A stretch of DNA of 13,823 nucleotides from Bacillota bacterium (GTDB lineage: Bacteria > Bacillota > Dethiobacteria > Dethiobacterales > Dethiobacteraceae): assembly GCA_012800215.1 (NCBI GenBank), contig JAAZJT010000076.1, positions 1 through 13,823 on the forward strand. Reading direction: 5' to 3'. Position numbers and translations under genes: made by a program. Below the pieces are notes generated by a model. It saw nothing but the letters and a program-made list of their open reading frames with translations. It did not search any database and was not told the DNA's origin. This document shows, piece after piece, positions 1 to 8,363 of this stretch; positions within the stretch are counted from its first letter, which is position 1, and each line of letters begins with the position of its first letter.

Positions 1-2
1 AC

Positions 3-1139
3 GATTATCTCTCAGTTCAGCACGATAAAGCCCAGATGGTGGAGCGCCTGGTGCGTACAGAGAGCACATTTCTGTTGGAAGGCTGGGTTCGTACTGCAGA
101 TGCAGCAAAACTAAAAAAGCGAATTTCCGCTTTAAGCGAAACTATTGAGCTGGTAGTACGTGACCCGCAGAAAGGGGAAAATTTCCCTGTAGTTTTAGAA
201 AACAAACCCTTCTTTGCCCCCTTTGAATTTGTGACTCGCCTCTATGGTACGCCGAGCCCTTATGGCACTGACCCCACAGCCTCATTTACCCTTTTCTTTA
301 TTATCTTTTTTGGCTTTTGTCTGACTGATGCCGGCTACGGTTTGGTTCTTATGGGACTTGCAGCTTTAGGGCTGCTGAAGTTAAAAGGGGAAAATATGCG
401 CAAACTGATGAAAATCCTTTTTTGGGGCGGCTTGTCTACCATTGTGATTGGGCATTTAGTGGGAGGTTGGTTTGGTTATCAAATACTTGGAGCTCCCCTT
501 GCATTTGATGCCTTGCAAAATCCCTTACTGCTGCTCATCTATGCCTTGGGTCTAGGGGTAGTGCATATTTTCGTTGGTATGGGAGTAAAATTCGTTAACT
601 TGGCCAGAGAAGGAAAGTATTTTGACGCTTTGGCAGATGTGGGCTTATGGTATGTCTTATTAATTGGTTTAGGGCTGCTGGCTTTGCCTAGTACAGCCGA
701 GATAGGTCAATATATGGCTATGGGAGGCGCCATCGGCCTGGTTCTAACGCAAGGACGCCATCAGCCAACATTAATTAAAAAACTTTTGTCCGGACTGGTA
801 TCTTTGTATGACGTTACAGGCTATTTCAGTGATATTCTTTCTTATTCCCGTTTACTTGCCTTAGGCTTGGCCACTGGTGTTGTCGGCCTCGCCATTAATA
901 CTATGGCCGGACTACTGAACGGGCACCCCATTGGCTGGGTTGCGATGGTGATTTTACTTTTTATCGGACATACCTTTAATTTGGTCATTAATGGACTCGG
1001 TTCCTTTATTCACTCCAGCCGTTTGCAGTATATTGAATTTTATAACCGGTTTTACGAGGGTGGTGGGCGTGCTTTTATGCCCTTCCGGTTTAATACACAT
1101 CATCTTGAGATTCAGTCAGAAAAGTTTCAAGAGAATTAA
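3..1139 (+). CDS. ntpI: V-type ATPase subunit I (a-type stator), C-terminal part
   Basis: This is the membrane stator subunit that forms the ion half-channels beside the rotor ring of the V-ATPase. The frame is open from base 3, so the N-terminal part lies outside the window. About 378 residues are visible against roughly 650 for the family, and they include the end of the cytoplasmic domain and the membrane domain. Family signatures are clear: GTDPTASFTLFF before the first membrane helices, FCLTDAGYGL, the SDILSYSRLLALGLA helix, and the C-terminal IGHTFNLVINGLGSFIHSSR followed by YIEFYNRFYEGGG. The arginine at codon 849-851 matches the essential channel arginine of a-subunits, which faces the rotor carboxylate during ion transfer. 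It is the first visible gene of the I-K-E-C-F-A-B-D operon. In E. hirae the peripheral-stalk G/H-type gene precedes subunit I, and that stretch is not in view here. The identification is very secure. Confidence 0.96.
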   Translation, partial: DYLSVQHDKAQMVERLVRTESTFLLEGWVRTADAAKLKKRISALSETIELVVRDPQKGENFPVVLENKPFFAPFEFVTRLYGTPSPYGTDPTASFTLFFIIFFGFCLTDAGYGLVLMGLAALGLLKLKGENMRKLMKILFWGGLSTIVIGHLVGGWFGYQILGAPLAFDALQNPLLLLIYALGLGVVHIFVGMGVKFVNLAREGKYFDALADVGLWYVLLIGLGLLALPSTAEIGQYMAMGGAIGLVLTQGRHQPTLIKKLLSGLVSLYDVTGYFSDILSYSRLLALGLATGVVGLAINTMAGLLNGHPIGWVAMVILLFIGHTFNLVINGLGSFIHSSRLQYIEFYNRFYEGGGRAFMPFRFNTHHLEIQSEKFQEN

Positions 1140-1170
1140 CTGATCAGTGTAAGGAAACAACTATTGCACA

Positions 1171-1203
1171 GCAGGTTAAAAACGATCACCTGCAAAAAGG
1201 AGG
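1171..1203 (+). promoter_or_regulatory. Small hairpin and strong Shine-Dalgarno ahead of ntpK
   Basis: GCAGGT (1171-1176) and ACCTGC (1188-1193) form a 6-bp inverted repeat with an 11-nt loop. It sits directly upstream of an A-rich strong SD (AAAGGAGG, 1196-1203) and the ATG at 1213. The hairpin does not include the SD, so it should not block initiation. The 73-base gap is the longest inside the ATPase operon and precedes the rotor subunit, which is needed in several copies per complex. A role in mRNA processing or high translation is only an inference. Confidence 0.3.
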
Positions 1204-1212
1204 AAAAAACTC

Positions 1213-1689
1213 ATGATAGAAACTGGTCTGCTTTTAGCAATTATTGGTGCTGCCCTTGCTGTTATCCTGGCAGGTATTGGCTCCGCAGTGAGTGTGGGGC
1301 GTGTAGGTCAGGCAGCCTCCGGCGTGGTAACGGAAGATCCTGATAAGTTTGGTTCAACGTTGATCTTGCAGGCTTTACCTGGCACACAGGGTATTTACGG
1401 TCTTTTAACAGGATTTTTAATTCTGCAGCGCACAGGTTTGATTGGCGGAAATGCTGCCGCACTGACAATACAGCAGGGCTGGGCCATGTTTGCTGCAGCG
1501 ATGCCCATTGCTATTGGTGGTTTAGTTTCAGCTATTGTTCAGGGCAAAACATGCATCAGCGGCGTGCATCTGGTGGCAAAACGTCCGGAAGAAGCCGGTA
1601 AAGCTATTATCTTTGCCGTCATGGTGGAAACTTACGCTGTGCTGGCACTCTTAATGTCTATCTTGATGTTGTTTGGGATTCAGGTTTAA
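1213..1689 (+). CDS. ntpK: V-type ATPase rotor (proteolipid) subunit K, Na+-site type
   Basis: This is the 158-residue duplicated proteolipid that forms the membrane rotor ring. It consists of two helical hairpins (about residues 5-75 and 85-158), each with a glycine-rich helix, a polar loop and a second helix. The residues matching the Na+ ligands of E. hirae NtpK are all present: L55, T58 and Q59 in the first hairpin (ALPGTQG), Q110 (IVQGK) and the carboxylate E139 (MVETYA). Q110 and E139 carry the same numbers as in E. hirae. The first hairpin has glutamine where a single-hairpin subunit would have its carboxylate, so there is one ion site per four helices. This low ion-to-ATP ratio is typical of ATP-driven pumps. 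The ATG start follows a strong SD. The identity is certain; the Na+ specificity rests on these residues. Confidence 0.97.
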   Translation: MIETGLLLAIIGAALAVILAGIGSAVSVGRVGQAASGVVTEDPDKFGSTLILQALPGTQGIYGLLTGFLILQRTGLIGGNAAALTIQQGWAMFAAAMPIAIGGLVSAIVQGKTCISGVHLVAKRPEEAGKAIIFAVMVETYAVLALLMSILMLFGIQV

Positions 1690-1702
1690 GGAGGGCGGCC
1701 CG

Positions 1703-2302
1703 ATGTCTGGAGCCGATAAGCTACAGGAAAAGATTATCACAGAGGCGCAAAGTGAAGCGGAAGCCATGCTGGCGAATGCTCGCGCCAAAGAAGCTGCCAT
1801 AATGGCTAAAGCGCAAGAAGAAGCAGCTGCTAAAGTAGCTAAAATTACTGCCGCTGTAGAGAAACAGATAAATGAGCAGCGCCGGCGCCACCAAACCATT
1901 GCTGAACTTGATGCCCGTAAAGCTATTTTGGCGGCTAAAGAAGATTTAATTGAAGATACATTTAAGCAGGCTCTTGCCCGCTTACAAGGTATGGAGACAA
2001 AAGCTTACCAGGAGTTAATGTCGAACATGCTCCTTGCCGTAGCGCAAACCGGAACAGAAGAAATTATTGTTTCTGCTACAGACAAACCCCGTTTTACTGC
2101 GGAGCTGCTCTCTTCTGTCAATGCAGAGCTGGCCCGCCAAGGTAAGCAGGGAAAGTTAACACTGGCGGCAGAAACCCGTGAGACGCAGGGCGGGTTTATT
2201 CTGCGTGGCGGAGATATTGAAATTAATAACTCCTTTGCTGCGCTGCTGCGCATGCAGCGGGATGATTTAGAACCGGAAGTTGCGGCAATCCTCTTTTCAT
2301 AA
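1703..2302 (+). CDS. ntpE: V-type ATPase subunit E (peripheral stalk)
   Basis: This 199-residue protein is a stalk subunit that ties the catalytic head to the membrane stator. The N-terminal half (about residues 5-85) is alanine-, glutamate- and lysine-rich, consistent with a long coiled coil pairing with a G/H subunit. The C-terminal half is the globular domain that binds the top of the head, with the family-like segment TQGGFILRGGDIEINNSFAA. The ATG at 1703 is chosen because AAGGAGGG lies at 1688-1695. An upstream in-frame ATG at 1673 would overlap the end of ntpK and has no such site. The gap to ntpK is only 13 bases, so the two are co-transcribed. Length matches the family. Confidence 0.92.
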   Translation: MSGADKLQEKIITEAQSEAEAMLANARAKEAAIMAKAQEEAAAKVAKITAAVEKQINEQRRRHQTIAELDARKAILAAKEDLIEDTFKQALARLQGMETKAYQELMSNMLLAVAQTGTEEIIVSATDKPRFTAELLSSVNAELARQGKQGKLTLAAETRETQGGFILRGGDIEINNSFAALLRMQRDDLEPEVAAILFS

Positions 2303-2343
2303 ATATTGCAAAGTAACCCTCTGAGAGAAAGGAGGCTGGGAGC

Positions 2344-3330
2344 GTGTCAGACCAATATATTTATGCTGTAGGCCGTATCCGGGTAATGGAAACAAAATTG
2401 CTGGATGCCGCAAAAATTAACCGCATGGCCGAAGCACCGGATGCAGAAGAAGCTTTAAAGATTTTAGGTGAAACGGAATACGCAGCACATCTGGCTGACT
2501 TGCAGGGTGCTAACCAGTTTGAAGAGGTTTTGGCAGTAGAACAGCGCTGTGTTTATCTGGAGCTGCGCAAAATGTTGCCGGATTCCGCTCTTATAGATTT
2601 ATTTGCTCATCAGTTCGATTATCATAACCTGAAGGTATTATTAAAAGCCGCCAGGTTAAAAGAAAATCGTGATGACTTATTAATACCCGATGTGGGTAAT
2701 ATCCCCCTGGAAGTATTAGTTATGGCTGTAAGTGCAGGCGACTTTAGTCAACTGCCAGAACGGATGCGTACAGCGGCAGAAAAAATCTCTGCTGATTTTC
2801 AGCCGCAGTTAGTGGATTTGCTGCTGGACCAGGCTTTATACGCCGAGCTGTTGGCAGGGGCAAAGCGTTTACGCTCACCTTTCCTGCAGGGATATTTCAC
2901 CACATTAATAGACTTTTTAAATATTAAAACTTTTATCCGCGTCAAGCGCCTTAATCGTTCAGCTGACTTTTTGGCCGGTGCCTTGCTGCCGTCTGGAAAA
3001 CTCAATCTGTTAGAGTTGTTGTCATTGGAGGATCCTTTAGATGTAATGGTGGAACGTTTAGCAGACACTCCCTACGTGCAAGTTGTGGCAGCAGGCCTAG
3101 CCAGTTATCAGCAGACGGAGACTTTAACACGCTATGAAAAATTAGTGGATAATTACATGCTGGAATTTATTAAGAAGGCTAAGCATACCGTAGTGGGACC
3201 GGAACCCATAGTCGGTTATCTTTTAGCCAAAGAAAATGAATTGAAACTGATTCGTATCATTATGGTGGGAAAAATAAATCAGCTGCCTGTGGAAGAAATC
3301 AGAGAAAGGCTACGTGATGTCTATGTATAA
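2344..3330 (+). CDS. ntpC: V-type ATPase subunit C (d-type, rotor coupling)
   Basis: This 328-residue subunit is the funnel-shaped adaptor that couples the central stalk to the membrane rotor ring (COG1527 type, called subunit d in eukaryotes). It begins with the family-typical YIYAVGRIRVMETKLLDAAK and continues as a mainly helical protein, including the segment DYHNLKVLLKAARL that is characteristic of the family. The start is GTG at 2344, placed 8 bases after AAAGGAGG (2328-2335). The gene overlaps the next one by 14 bases, indicating translational coupling with subunit F, its direct partner in the central stalk. No stop, frameshift or missing domain is apparent. Confidence 0.94.
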   Translation: MSDQYIYAVGRIRVMETKLLDAAKINRMAEAPDAEEALKILGETEYAAHLADLQGANQFEEVLAVEQRCVYLELRKMLPDSALIDLFAHQFDYHNLKVLLKAARLKENRDDLLIPDVGNIPLEVLVMAVSAGDFSQLPERMRTAAEKISADFQPQLVDLLLDQALYAELLAGAKRLRSPFLQGYFTTLIDFLNIKTFIRVKRLNRSADFLAGALLPSGKLNLLELLSLEDPLDVMVERLADTPYVQVVAAGLASYQQTETLTRYEKLVDNYMLEFIKKAKHTVVGPEPIVGYLLAKENELKLIRIIMVGKINQLPVEEIRERLRDVYV

Positions 3331-3649
3331 AGTCGCCGTTGTCGGAGATAAAGATTCCATTCTGGGTTTTAAGGCGCTTGGTGTGACCACCTATCCTGTG
3401 ACTGGCAGTGAAGAAGCTGTAGATGCTTTGCAGCAAATTGCCAAAGGCAAATTCGCCGTGGTCTGCATTACAGAAGCTGTGGCTGAACAAATTCAACCGC
3501 AGGTAGAAGCGCTGCAAAACAAGACACTGCCGGCGGTAGTGCTGATTCCTAACAATAAAGGCACACTGGGGTTAGGGATGGCGCAAATTAAAAGGAATGC
3601 AGAAAAAGCCATTGGCGCTGATATCTTATTTGGGAAAGAGGGTAGTTAG
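3317..3649 (+). CDS. ntpF: V-type ATPase subunit F (central stalk)
   Basis: This small (110-residue) subunit binds the central shaft (subunit D) and can stimulate ATP hydrolysis. It has the Rossmann-like pattern of COG1436: MYKVAVVGDKDSILGFKALG at the N-terminus, then FAVVCITEAVAEQI and TLPAVVLIPNNKGTLGLG. Naming differs between organisms; the E. hirae orthologue is called NtpG. The start is ambiguous among GTG 3314, ATG 3317 and ATG 3323. ATG 3317 is preferred because AAAGG (3305-3309) is well spaced from it. It overlaps the end of ntpC by 14 bases and stops 2 bases before ntpA, so the three genes are tightly coupled. Function is secure, exact start less so. Confidence 0.93.
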   Translation: MSMYKVAVVGDKDSILGFKALGVTTYPVTGSEEAVDALQQIAKGKFAVVCITEAVAEQIQPQVEALQNKTLPAVVLIPNNKGTLGLGMAQIKRNAEKAIGADILFGKEGS

Positions 3650-3651
3650 CT

Positions 3652-5439
3652 TTGACCAACACGGAAAATGTGGGTAGGGTAATTAAAGTTTCCGGCCCAC
3701 TTGTCGTGGCCGAGAATATGCAGGGCGCCAAGATGTATGACGTTGTTCGTGTCAGCGATAAGCGCCTGATTGGCGAAATCATTGAAGTACGGGGCGATCG
3801 TGCTTCCATCCAGGTCTATGAAGAAACGGGCGGGCTGGGACCCGGCGAGCCGGTTTACACCACCGGCATGGCTTTAAGTGTAGAGTTAGGCCCTGGCCTG
3901 ATTGAATCTATTTATGATGGCATTCAGAGGCCCCTCAATGTAATTTATGATCAAGTGGGTCCACGCTTAACCCGTGGTGTGGAGGCAAATGCCCTCGACC
4001 GTGAAAAGCGCTGGCATTTTGTCCCCAAGGCTGCAGTGGGTGAAACTGTTAAGCCTGGTGATATTCTTGGCACAGTACAGGAAACAAGTATAGTTGAACA
4101 TAAAATAATGGTCCCGCCGAATGTATCGGGCACTTTAACTTTTCTTCATGAAGGTGAAGCAACGGTCACAGATACCATTGCCAAAGTGGAGCATGACGGC
4201 AGGACAATAGAAATAAGTATGCGGCAGGAATGGCCGGTACGTCGCGGACGCCCCTATACGGAAAAACTATCGCCCACAGAGCCGCTGATTACGGGCCAGC
4301 GGGTTATTGATATGTTTTTCCCTGTGGCTAAAGGCGGTACAGCCAGTATCCCCGGACCTTTTGGTTCCGGGAAAACAGTAACACAGCACCAACTGGCAAA
4401 ATGGGCCGATGCAGAAATTGTGGTGTATGTGGGCTGCGGTGAACGCGGCAATGAAATGACAGACGTTTTAAATGAATTCCCCGAATTAAAAGACCCTAAA
4501 AGCGGTGAGCCGCTGATGAAGCGGACAGTTTTAATTGCCAATACTTCCGATATGCCGGTGGCGGCACGGGAAGCTTCCATTTATACAGGCATTACCATAG
4601 CTGAATATTTCCGCGACATGGGCTATAGTGTTGCCCTCATGGCCGATTCCACCTCGCGCTGGGCAGAAGCTTTGCGTGAGATTTCCGGCCGTTTGGAAGA
4701 AATGCCTGGTGAAGAAGGCTATCCTGCTTATTTGGGCTCCCGTTTGGCGGAATTTTATGAGCGTGCCGGCAGAGTTGTCTGCCTGGGCCAGGATAAGCGC
4801 GTCGGGGCGCTAACGGCTGTAGGTGCTGTTTCTCCCCCTGGTGGTGATATCTCCGAGCCCGTTTCGCAGAATACATTGCGGATTGTAAAAGTTTTCTGGG
4901 CACTTGATTCTTCCCTTGCTTACCGCCGTCACTTCCCGGCCATTAACTGGCTGACCTCATATTCGCTTTACACTGATAACTTTACTGAATACTTTAAAGA
5001 AAAAGTAGGCAGCGAATGGTCTGAAATGCGGGTAGAAGCAATGAAAATTTTGCAGCAGGAAGCAGAGTTAGAGGAAATTGTGCGCTTGGTGGGCATAGAT
5101 GCCCTCTCGGATGCAGAACGACTTCTTCTGGAAACAGCCCGCTCCATTCGTGAAGACTTTTTGCACCAGAACTCTTTCCATGAAGTGGATACTTATGCCT
5201 CCTTGGAAAAGCAGTTCCGCATGATGAAGCTAATTATGCTTTATCACCATGAAGCACAGAAAGCCATTGAGCGTGGTGCCGCGTTGCACGCACTGCTGGA
5301 GATTCCCGTCCGTGAACAAATTGCACGTGCTCGTTATATTGCCGAAGATGATTTAAGTGCCATGGACAAAATTGAAGCTGCCATCAGGGAACAAGTTGCC
5401 GATTTAACTGGTAATGACCTTGACGCGCAGTACGCGTAG
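3652..5439 (+). CDS. ntpA: V-type ATPase catalytic subunit A
   Basis: This is the 595-residue catalytic subunit, three copies of which alternate with B in the soluble head. Visible are the N-terminal beta-barrel with the GRVIKVSGPLVVAE opening, the non-homologous insertion around residues 115-190 that distinguishes A from F-type beta, and the nucleotide domain. The P-loop is GPFGSGKT (235-242) with K241, the catalytic glutamate lies in GERGNEM (E264, with R265), and the Walker B aspartate is in ALMADSTS (D332). The start is TTG at 3652 after AAAGAGGG. No in-frame ATG lies upstream, and the next ATG (residue 23) would remove the first barrel strands. The stop of ntpF is 2 bases upstream. All key active-site residues are present, so the subunit should be functional. 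Confidence 0.97.
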   Translation: MTNTENVGRVIKVSGPLVVAENMQGAKMYDVVRVSDKRLIGEIIEVRGDRASIQVYEETGGLGPGEPVYTTGMALSVELGPGLIESIYDGIQRPLNVIYDQVGPRLTRGVEANALDREKRWHFVPKAAVGETVKPGDILGTVQETSIVEHKIMVPPNVSGTLTFLHEGEATVTDTIAKVEHDGRTIEISMRQEWPVRRGRPYTEKLSPTEPLITGQRVIDMFFPVAKGGTASIPGPFGSGKTVTQHQLAKWADAEIVVYVGCGERGNEMTDVLNEFPELKDPKSGEPLMKRTVLIANTSDMPVAAREASIYTGITIAEYFRDMGYSVALMADSTSRWAEALREISGRLEEMPGEEGYPAYLGSRLAEFYERAGRVVCLGQDKRVGALTAVGAVSPPGGDISEPVSQNTLRIVKVFWALDSSLAYRRHFPAINWLTSYSLYTDNFTEYFKEKVGSEWSEMRVEAMKILQQEAELEEIVRLVGIDALSDAERLLLETARSIREDFLHQNSFHEVDTYASLEKQFRMMKLIMLYHHEAQKAIERGAALHALLEIPVREQIARARYIAEDDLSAMDKIEAAIREQVADLTGNDLDAQYA

Positions 5440-5455
5440 GAAGGAGGAACCGCCA

Positions 5456-6835
5456 TTGCTAAAAGAGTATCGTAGTGTTTCCGAAATAGTCGGCCCTTTA
5501 ATGCTGATTGAAAATGTGGAAGGCGTTACCTATTATGAATTGGCCGAGATAGAAATGAAGGATGGTTCAATCCGCCGCGGACGCGTCCTGGAAGTAGACG
5601 GTGATAAAGCACTGGTACAAGTTTTTGAAGGTACCACCGGGCTTAATGTAAGTGAATCAAAAGTGCGTTTTTTGGGCCACGGGATTGAACTGCCCGTTTC
5701 CATGGATATGCTGGGCCGTGTTTTTGACGGCTTAGGCCGTCCGCGCGATAACGGCCCGAGAATTATTCCTGAGCAGCGCCGTGATATTGAAGGATTACCG
5801 TTAAATCCTTATGCGCGTGATTATCCTTCCGAATTCATTCAAACGGGGATTTCCACCATCGATGGTTTAAATACACTGGTGCGGGGGCAGAAATTGCCTA
5901 TTTTCTCCGGCTCCGGCCTGCCGCACAATAACCTGGCTGCTCAAATTGCCCGCCAGGCCAAAGTGTTGGGTACAGACTCCAAGTTTGCCATTGTCTTTGC
6001 AGCAATGGGCATTACCTTTGAGGAAGCAGATTTCTTTATTAATGATTTCCGTAAAACAGGATCCATCGAACGTTCTGTCCTCTTTATCAACCTGGCAGAC
6101 GACCCGGCCATTGAGAGGGTAGCTACGCCGCGCATGGCGCTGACAGCAGCCGAATACTTAGCTTATGACAAAGGCATGCACGTTTTAGTTATTTTAACTG
6201 ACATGACAAACTATGCTGAAGCACTGCGGGAAATTTCTGCCGCACGGAAAGAAGTGCCTGGGCGCCGCGGTTATCCCGGTTATTTGTATACCGACTTAGC
6301 GACTCTTTATGAGCGGGCCGGTCGAATTAGGGGTCTGGAAGGCTCCATAACCCAGATTCCCATTTTAACCATGCCGGAGGATGACAAAACTCATCCCATT
6401 CCCGATTTAACCGGTTATATTACAGAAGGGCAGATTATCCTAAGCCGTTCTCTGCACCGCAAGGGAATATATCCCCCGGTGGATGCCCTGCCTTCACTTT
6501 CTCGCCTCAAGGATAAAGGAATTGGTAAGGATAAAACACGGGAAGATCATTCCGACGTTTTAAATCAGCTTTATGCTGCTTATGCCCGTGGTAAAGAAGC
6601 AGAGGAACTGGCAGCTATTTTAGGTGAAGCAGCTCTTTCAGATGCAGATAAACTTTTTGCCAAATTCGCTAATGAATTTGAAGCCCGCTTTGTTAATCAG
6701 GGTATCAATGAAGATCGCAGTATTATAGATACACTGACTATTGGCTGGGATCTGCTTAAAATGCTGCCGCGTGCTGAATTAAAACGGATACGTGACGAAT
6801 ACCTGGATAAATACCTGCCCGCTGAGGAGGAATAG
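5456..6835 (+). CDS. ntpB: V-type ATPase non-catalytic subunit B
   Basis: This 459-residue subunit pairs with A and completes the catalytic sites. The normal P-loop is replaced by SGSGLPHNNLA (151-161) without the Walker lysine, as expected for B. SLSR350 supplies the arginine finger. Family blocks ITFEEADFF, NDFRKTG, MTNYAEALREISAAR and GRRGYPGYLYTDLATLYERA are intact. The start is placed at TTG 5456 after GGAAGGAGG (5439-5447). This gives the family-typical opening MLKEYRSVSEIVGPL and puts the arginine finger at residue 350, as in E. hirae. An in-frame upstream start near 5414 would add 14 residues overlapping ntpA and is rejected. It follows ntpA by 16 bases. Confidence 0.96.
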   Translation: MLKEYRSVSEIVGPLMLIENVEGVTYYELAEIEMKDGSIRRGRVLEVDGDKALVQVFEGTTGLNVSESKVRFLGHGIELPVSMDMLGRVFDGLGRPRDNGPRIIPEQRRDIEGLPLNPYARDYPSEFIQTGISTIDGLNTLVRGQKLPIFSGSGLPHNNLAAQIARQAKVLGTDSKFAIVFAAMGITFEEADFFINDFRKTGSIERSVLFINLADDPAIERVATPRMALTAAEYLAYDKGMHVLVILTDMTNYAEALREISAARKEVPGRRGYPGYLYTDLATLYERAGRIRGLEGSITQIPILTMPEDDKTHPIPDLTGYITEGQIILSRSLHRKGIYPPVDALPSLSRLKDKGIGKDKTREDHSDVLNQLYAAYARGKEAEELAAILGEAALSDADKLFAKFANEFEARFVNQGINEDRSIIDTLTIGWDLLKMLPRAELKRIRDEYLDKYLPAEEE

Positions 6836-6837
6836 GG

Positions 6838-7461
6838 ATGGAGATTCGCGTCAATCCAACCCGCATGGAGTTAAACCGCTTGCGCGGCCGCCTGCAGATG
6901 GCTGTACGCGGGCATAAACTACTGAAAGATAAGCGCGATGAATTAATGCGTCAATTTCTCGATTTAATTAAGGAAAATAAAAGACTGCGGGAAGAACTGG
7001 AAGGACAGCTTTCCCGCTCCTTTGCCAACTTTCTTTTAGCCAGCGCTGTCATGAGCAGGGAAACACTAGAGGAAGCTCTGATGTATCCTACAGCTGATCT
7101 GACGGTAGAGGTGGAAACGGAAAACATTATGAGTGTCCGTGCACCGAAAATAACGGTGGTGGAGAAAGACGTCCAGGAAACCGCTCCCTACGGCTTTGCC
7201 ACTACTTCCGGGGAGCTTGATTCCTCCATTGCCACACTGACCAAGGTAATGACAAAGCTCATTGAACTAGCCGCCTTAGAAAAGAAAGTACATTTCCTGG
7301 CCGATGAAATTGACAAAACAAGACGGCGGGTAAATGCGTTAGAACATGTAATGATTCCCGAACTGGAACAGACTATCCGCTATATACGCATGAAACTGGA
7401 TGAAAGTGAACGCAGCACTTTGACCCGCCTGATGAAAATCAAAGAGATAGTACGTGCTTAA
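6838..7461 (+). CDS. ntpD: V-type ATPase subunit D (central shaft)
   Basis: This 207-residue protein is the coiled-coil shaft that rotates inside the A3B3 head, comparable to gamma of F-ATPases. The N-terminal helix carries the family signature PTRMELNRLRGRLQMAVRGH followed by LLKDKRDELMRQF. The C-terminal helix (about residues 140-207, including KTRRRVNALEHVMIPELEQT) is the second strand of the coiled coil, and the middle (about 65-130) is the short globular insertion that contacts subunit F. The start ATG follows GAGGAGG (6824-6830) and lies 2 bases after the ntpB stop. It is the last gene of the operon, since its stop codon abuts a strong terminator. Confidence 0.96.
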   Translation: MEIRVNPTRMELNRLRGRLQMAVRGHKLLKDKRDELMRQFLDLIKENKRLREELEGQLSRSFANFLLASAVMSRETLEEALMYPTADLTVEVETENIMSVRAPKITVVEKDVQETAPYGFATTSGELDSSIATLTKVMTKLIELAALEKKVHFLADEIDKTRRRVNALEHVMIPELEQTIRYIRMKLDESERSTLTRLMKIKEIVRA

Positions 7462-7489
7462 AAAAGACCCCTTGGGGTCTTTTTTTTTT
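7461..7489 (+). terminator. Intrinsic terminator of the V-ATPase operon
   Basis: GACCC (7466-7470) pairs with GGGTC (7475-7479) around a CTTG tetraloop. The flanking A-run (7461-7465) pairs with the start of a 10-T tract (7480-7489). This is a classic rho-independent terminator, and its A-tract contains the last base of the ntpD stop codon. Confidence 0.93.
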
Positions 7490-7563
7490 GCCTTTTAAAT
7501 GCCTTTTATAGGTTTAATCCAGGCAAAATATGCCAATCATATAGTATGAGGAAGGTGAGAATT

Positions 7564-8316
7564 GTGGTGTATGTGGGAAAAAAAATTGCACTTATTTTAA
7601 TCTTAACCATTATGGCCTGTGTTGTTTATCAGCTGCCGCAGAGGGAAGTGGAAGGCATTGAAGCACTATCGATGATAGTTGAAACAACGGGAGCAGAAAT
7701 TGCAGAAGGGGAAGTACAGTTTTTTGCTGTACTTAACCAGAAGTTTTGTGATCTGGCAGAATTGGAAGAAATATTACGGGAAGTTGCTGCTTTGACTGGG
7801 TTGGATGTAAATGAAGTGGAAAAAAGCGAAGGCGAAACATTTCGTGTCGTGGATACTTATGGTAAAACTGCTAGTGGCCTAAGCGGCCACCTGGTGGTGC
7901 AGAGTAATCCCGGTGACGGAGAAGAAGTACTGCCCCAGACTTATCTCTTATTAGTCTGCGGAGAGGCTTCCAGAGAAGACTTAGCTGCAGAAATTGCAAA
8001 TTTAAATCAGACTTTGACAGAGTATGCACCTAACGGTCAGCTTACCTATTACTTAACGGGATATTTTGCAGGACAGCCGGGGCAGAAAGAAATGGAGAAA
8101 ATGGCGCGTCGCGGCCTTTCCGCTGTGCGCGGCAAAGTGGTAGAAGGCATGCAAAACGAAGACCTTGTCAGCCTCACCGGTTATACACCACTTTTGACGC
8201 AGTATATGACCTCAGCAGGGAAGCGAATTAACCTGAATATTGCCATCCGCTATGATGATTACCTGCAGAAAACAGTAGTTTCTGCAGGGTTTCCGCTTAT
8301 TCACTCCCCTTATTAA
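7564..8316 (+). CDS. ywmB: YwmB-family exported protein
   Basis: A 250-residue protein with a short hydrophobic N-terminal segment (about residues 7-23), which is a signal peptide or membrane anchor, followed by a soluble extracytoplasmic domain. The family (PF08680, YwmB/DUF1779, annotated as TATA-box-binding-like from its fold) has no well-established function that I can cite. The C-terminal block GYTPLLTQYMTSAGKRINLN with IAIRYDD resembles the end of B. subtilis YwmB as I remember it. The position between the ATPase operon and murA is that of ywmB in B. subtilis. The start is placed at GTG 7564 because GAGGAAGGTGA (7548-7558) lies just upstream; GTG 7567 is also possible. The in-frame ATG at 7546 has no ribosome site of its own. 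IMAC near residue 18 resembles a lipobox only weakly. Confidence 0.8.
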   Translation: MVYVGKKIALILILTIMACVVYQLPQREVEGIEALSMIVETTGAEIAEGEVQFFAVLNQKFCDLAELEEILREVAALTGLDVNEVEKSEGETFRVVDTYGKTASGLSGHLVVQSNPGDGEEVLPQTYLLLVCGEASREDLAAEIANLNQTLTEYAPNGQLTYYLTGYFAGQPGQKEMEKMARRGLSAVRGKVVEGMQNEDLVSLTGYTPLLTQYMTSAGKRINLNIAIRYDDYLQKTVVSAGFPLIHSPY

Positions 8317-8363
8317 GGTTAAAATTTCTCTGCTCAAGCCTACTTTTTCTTTGTTTCTTTTGT

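Noticed and set aside
1673..1702. Extended N-terminus for subunit E starting inside ntpK
   Set aside because: The added 10 residues are just another frame of the ntpK end and the SD. The ATG at 1703 has a strong SD.
7540..7548. ATG 7546 as the ywmB start, with TATAGT at 7540-7545 just before it
   Set aside because: No ribosome site precedes this ATG, whereas the GTG at 7564 follows GAGGAAGGTGA. The TATAGT has no fitting -35, so I did not call a promoter.
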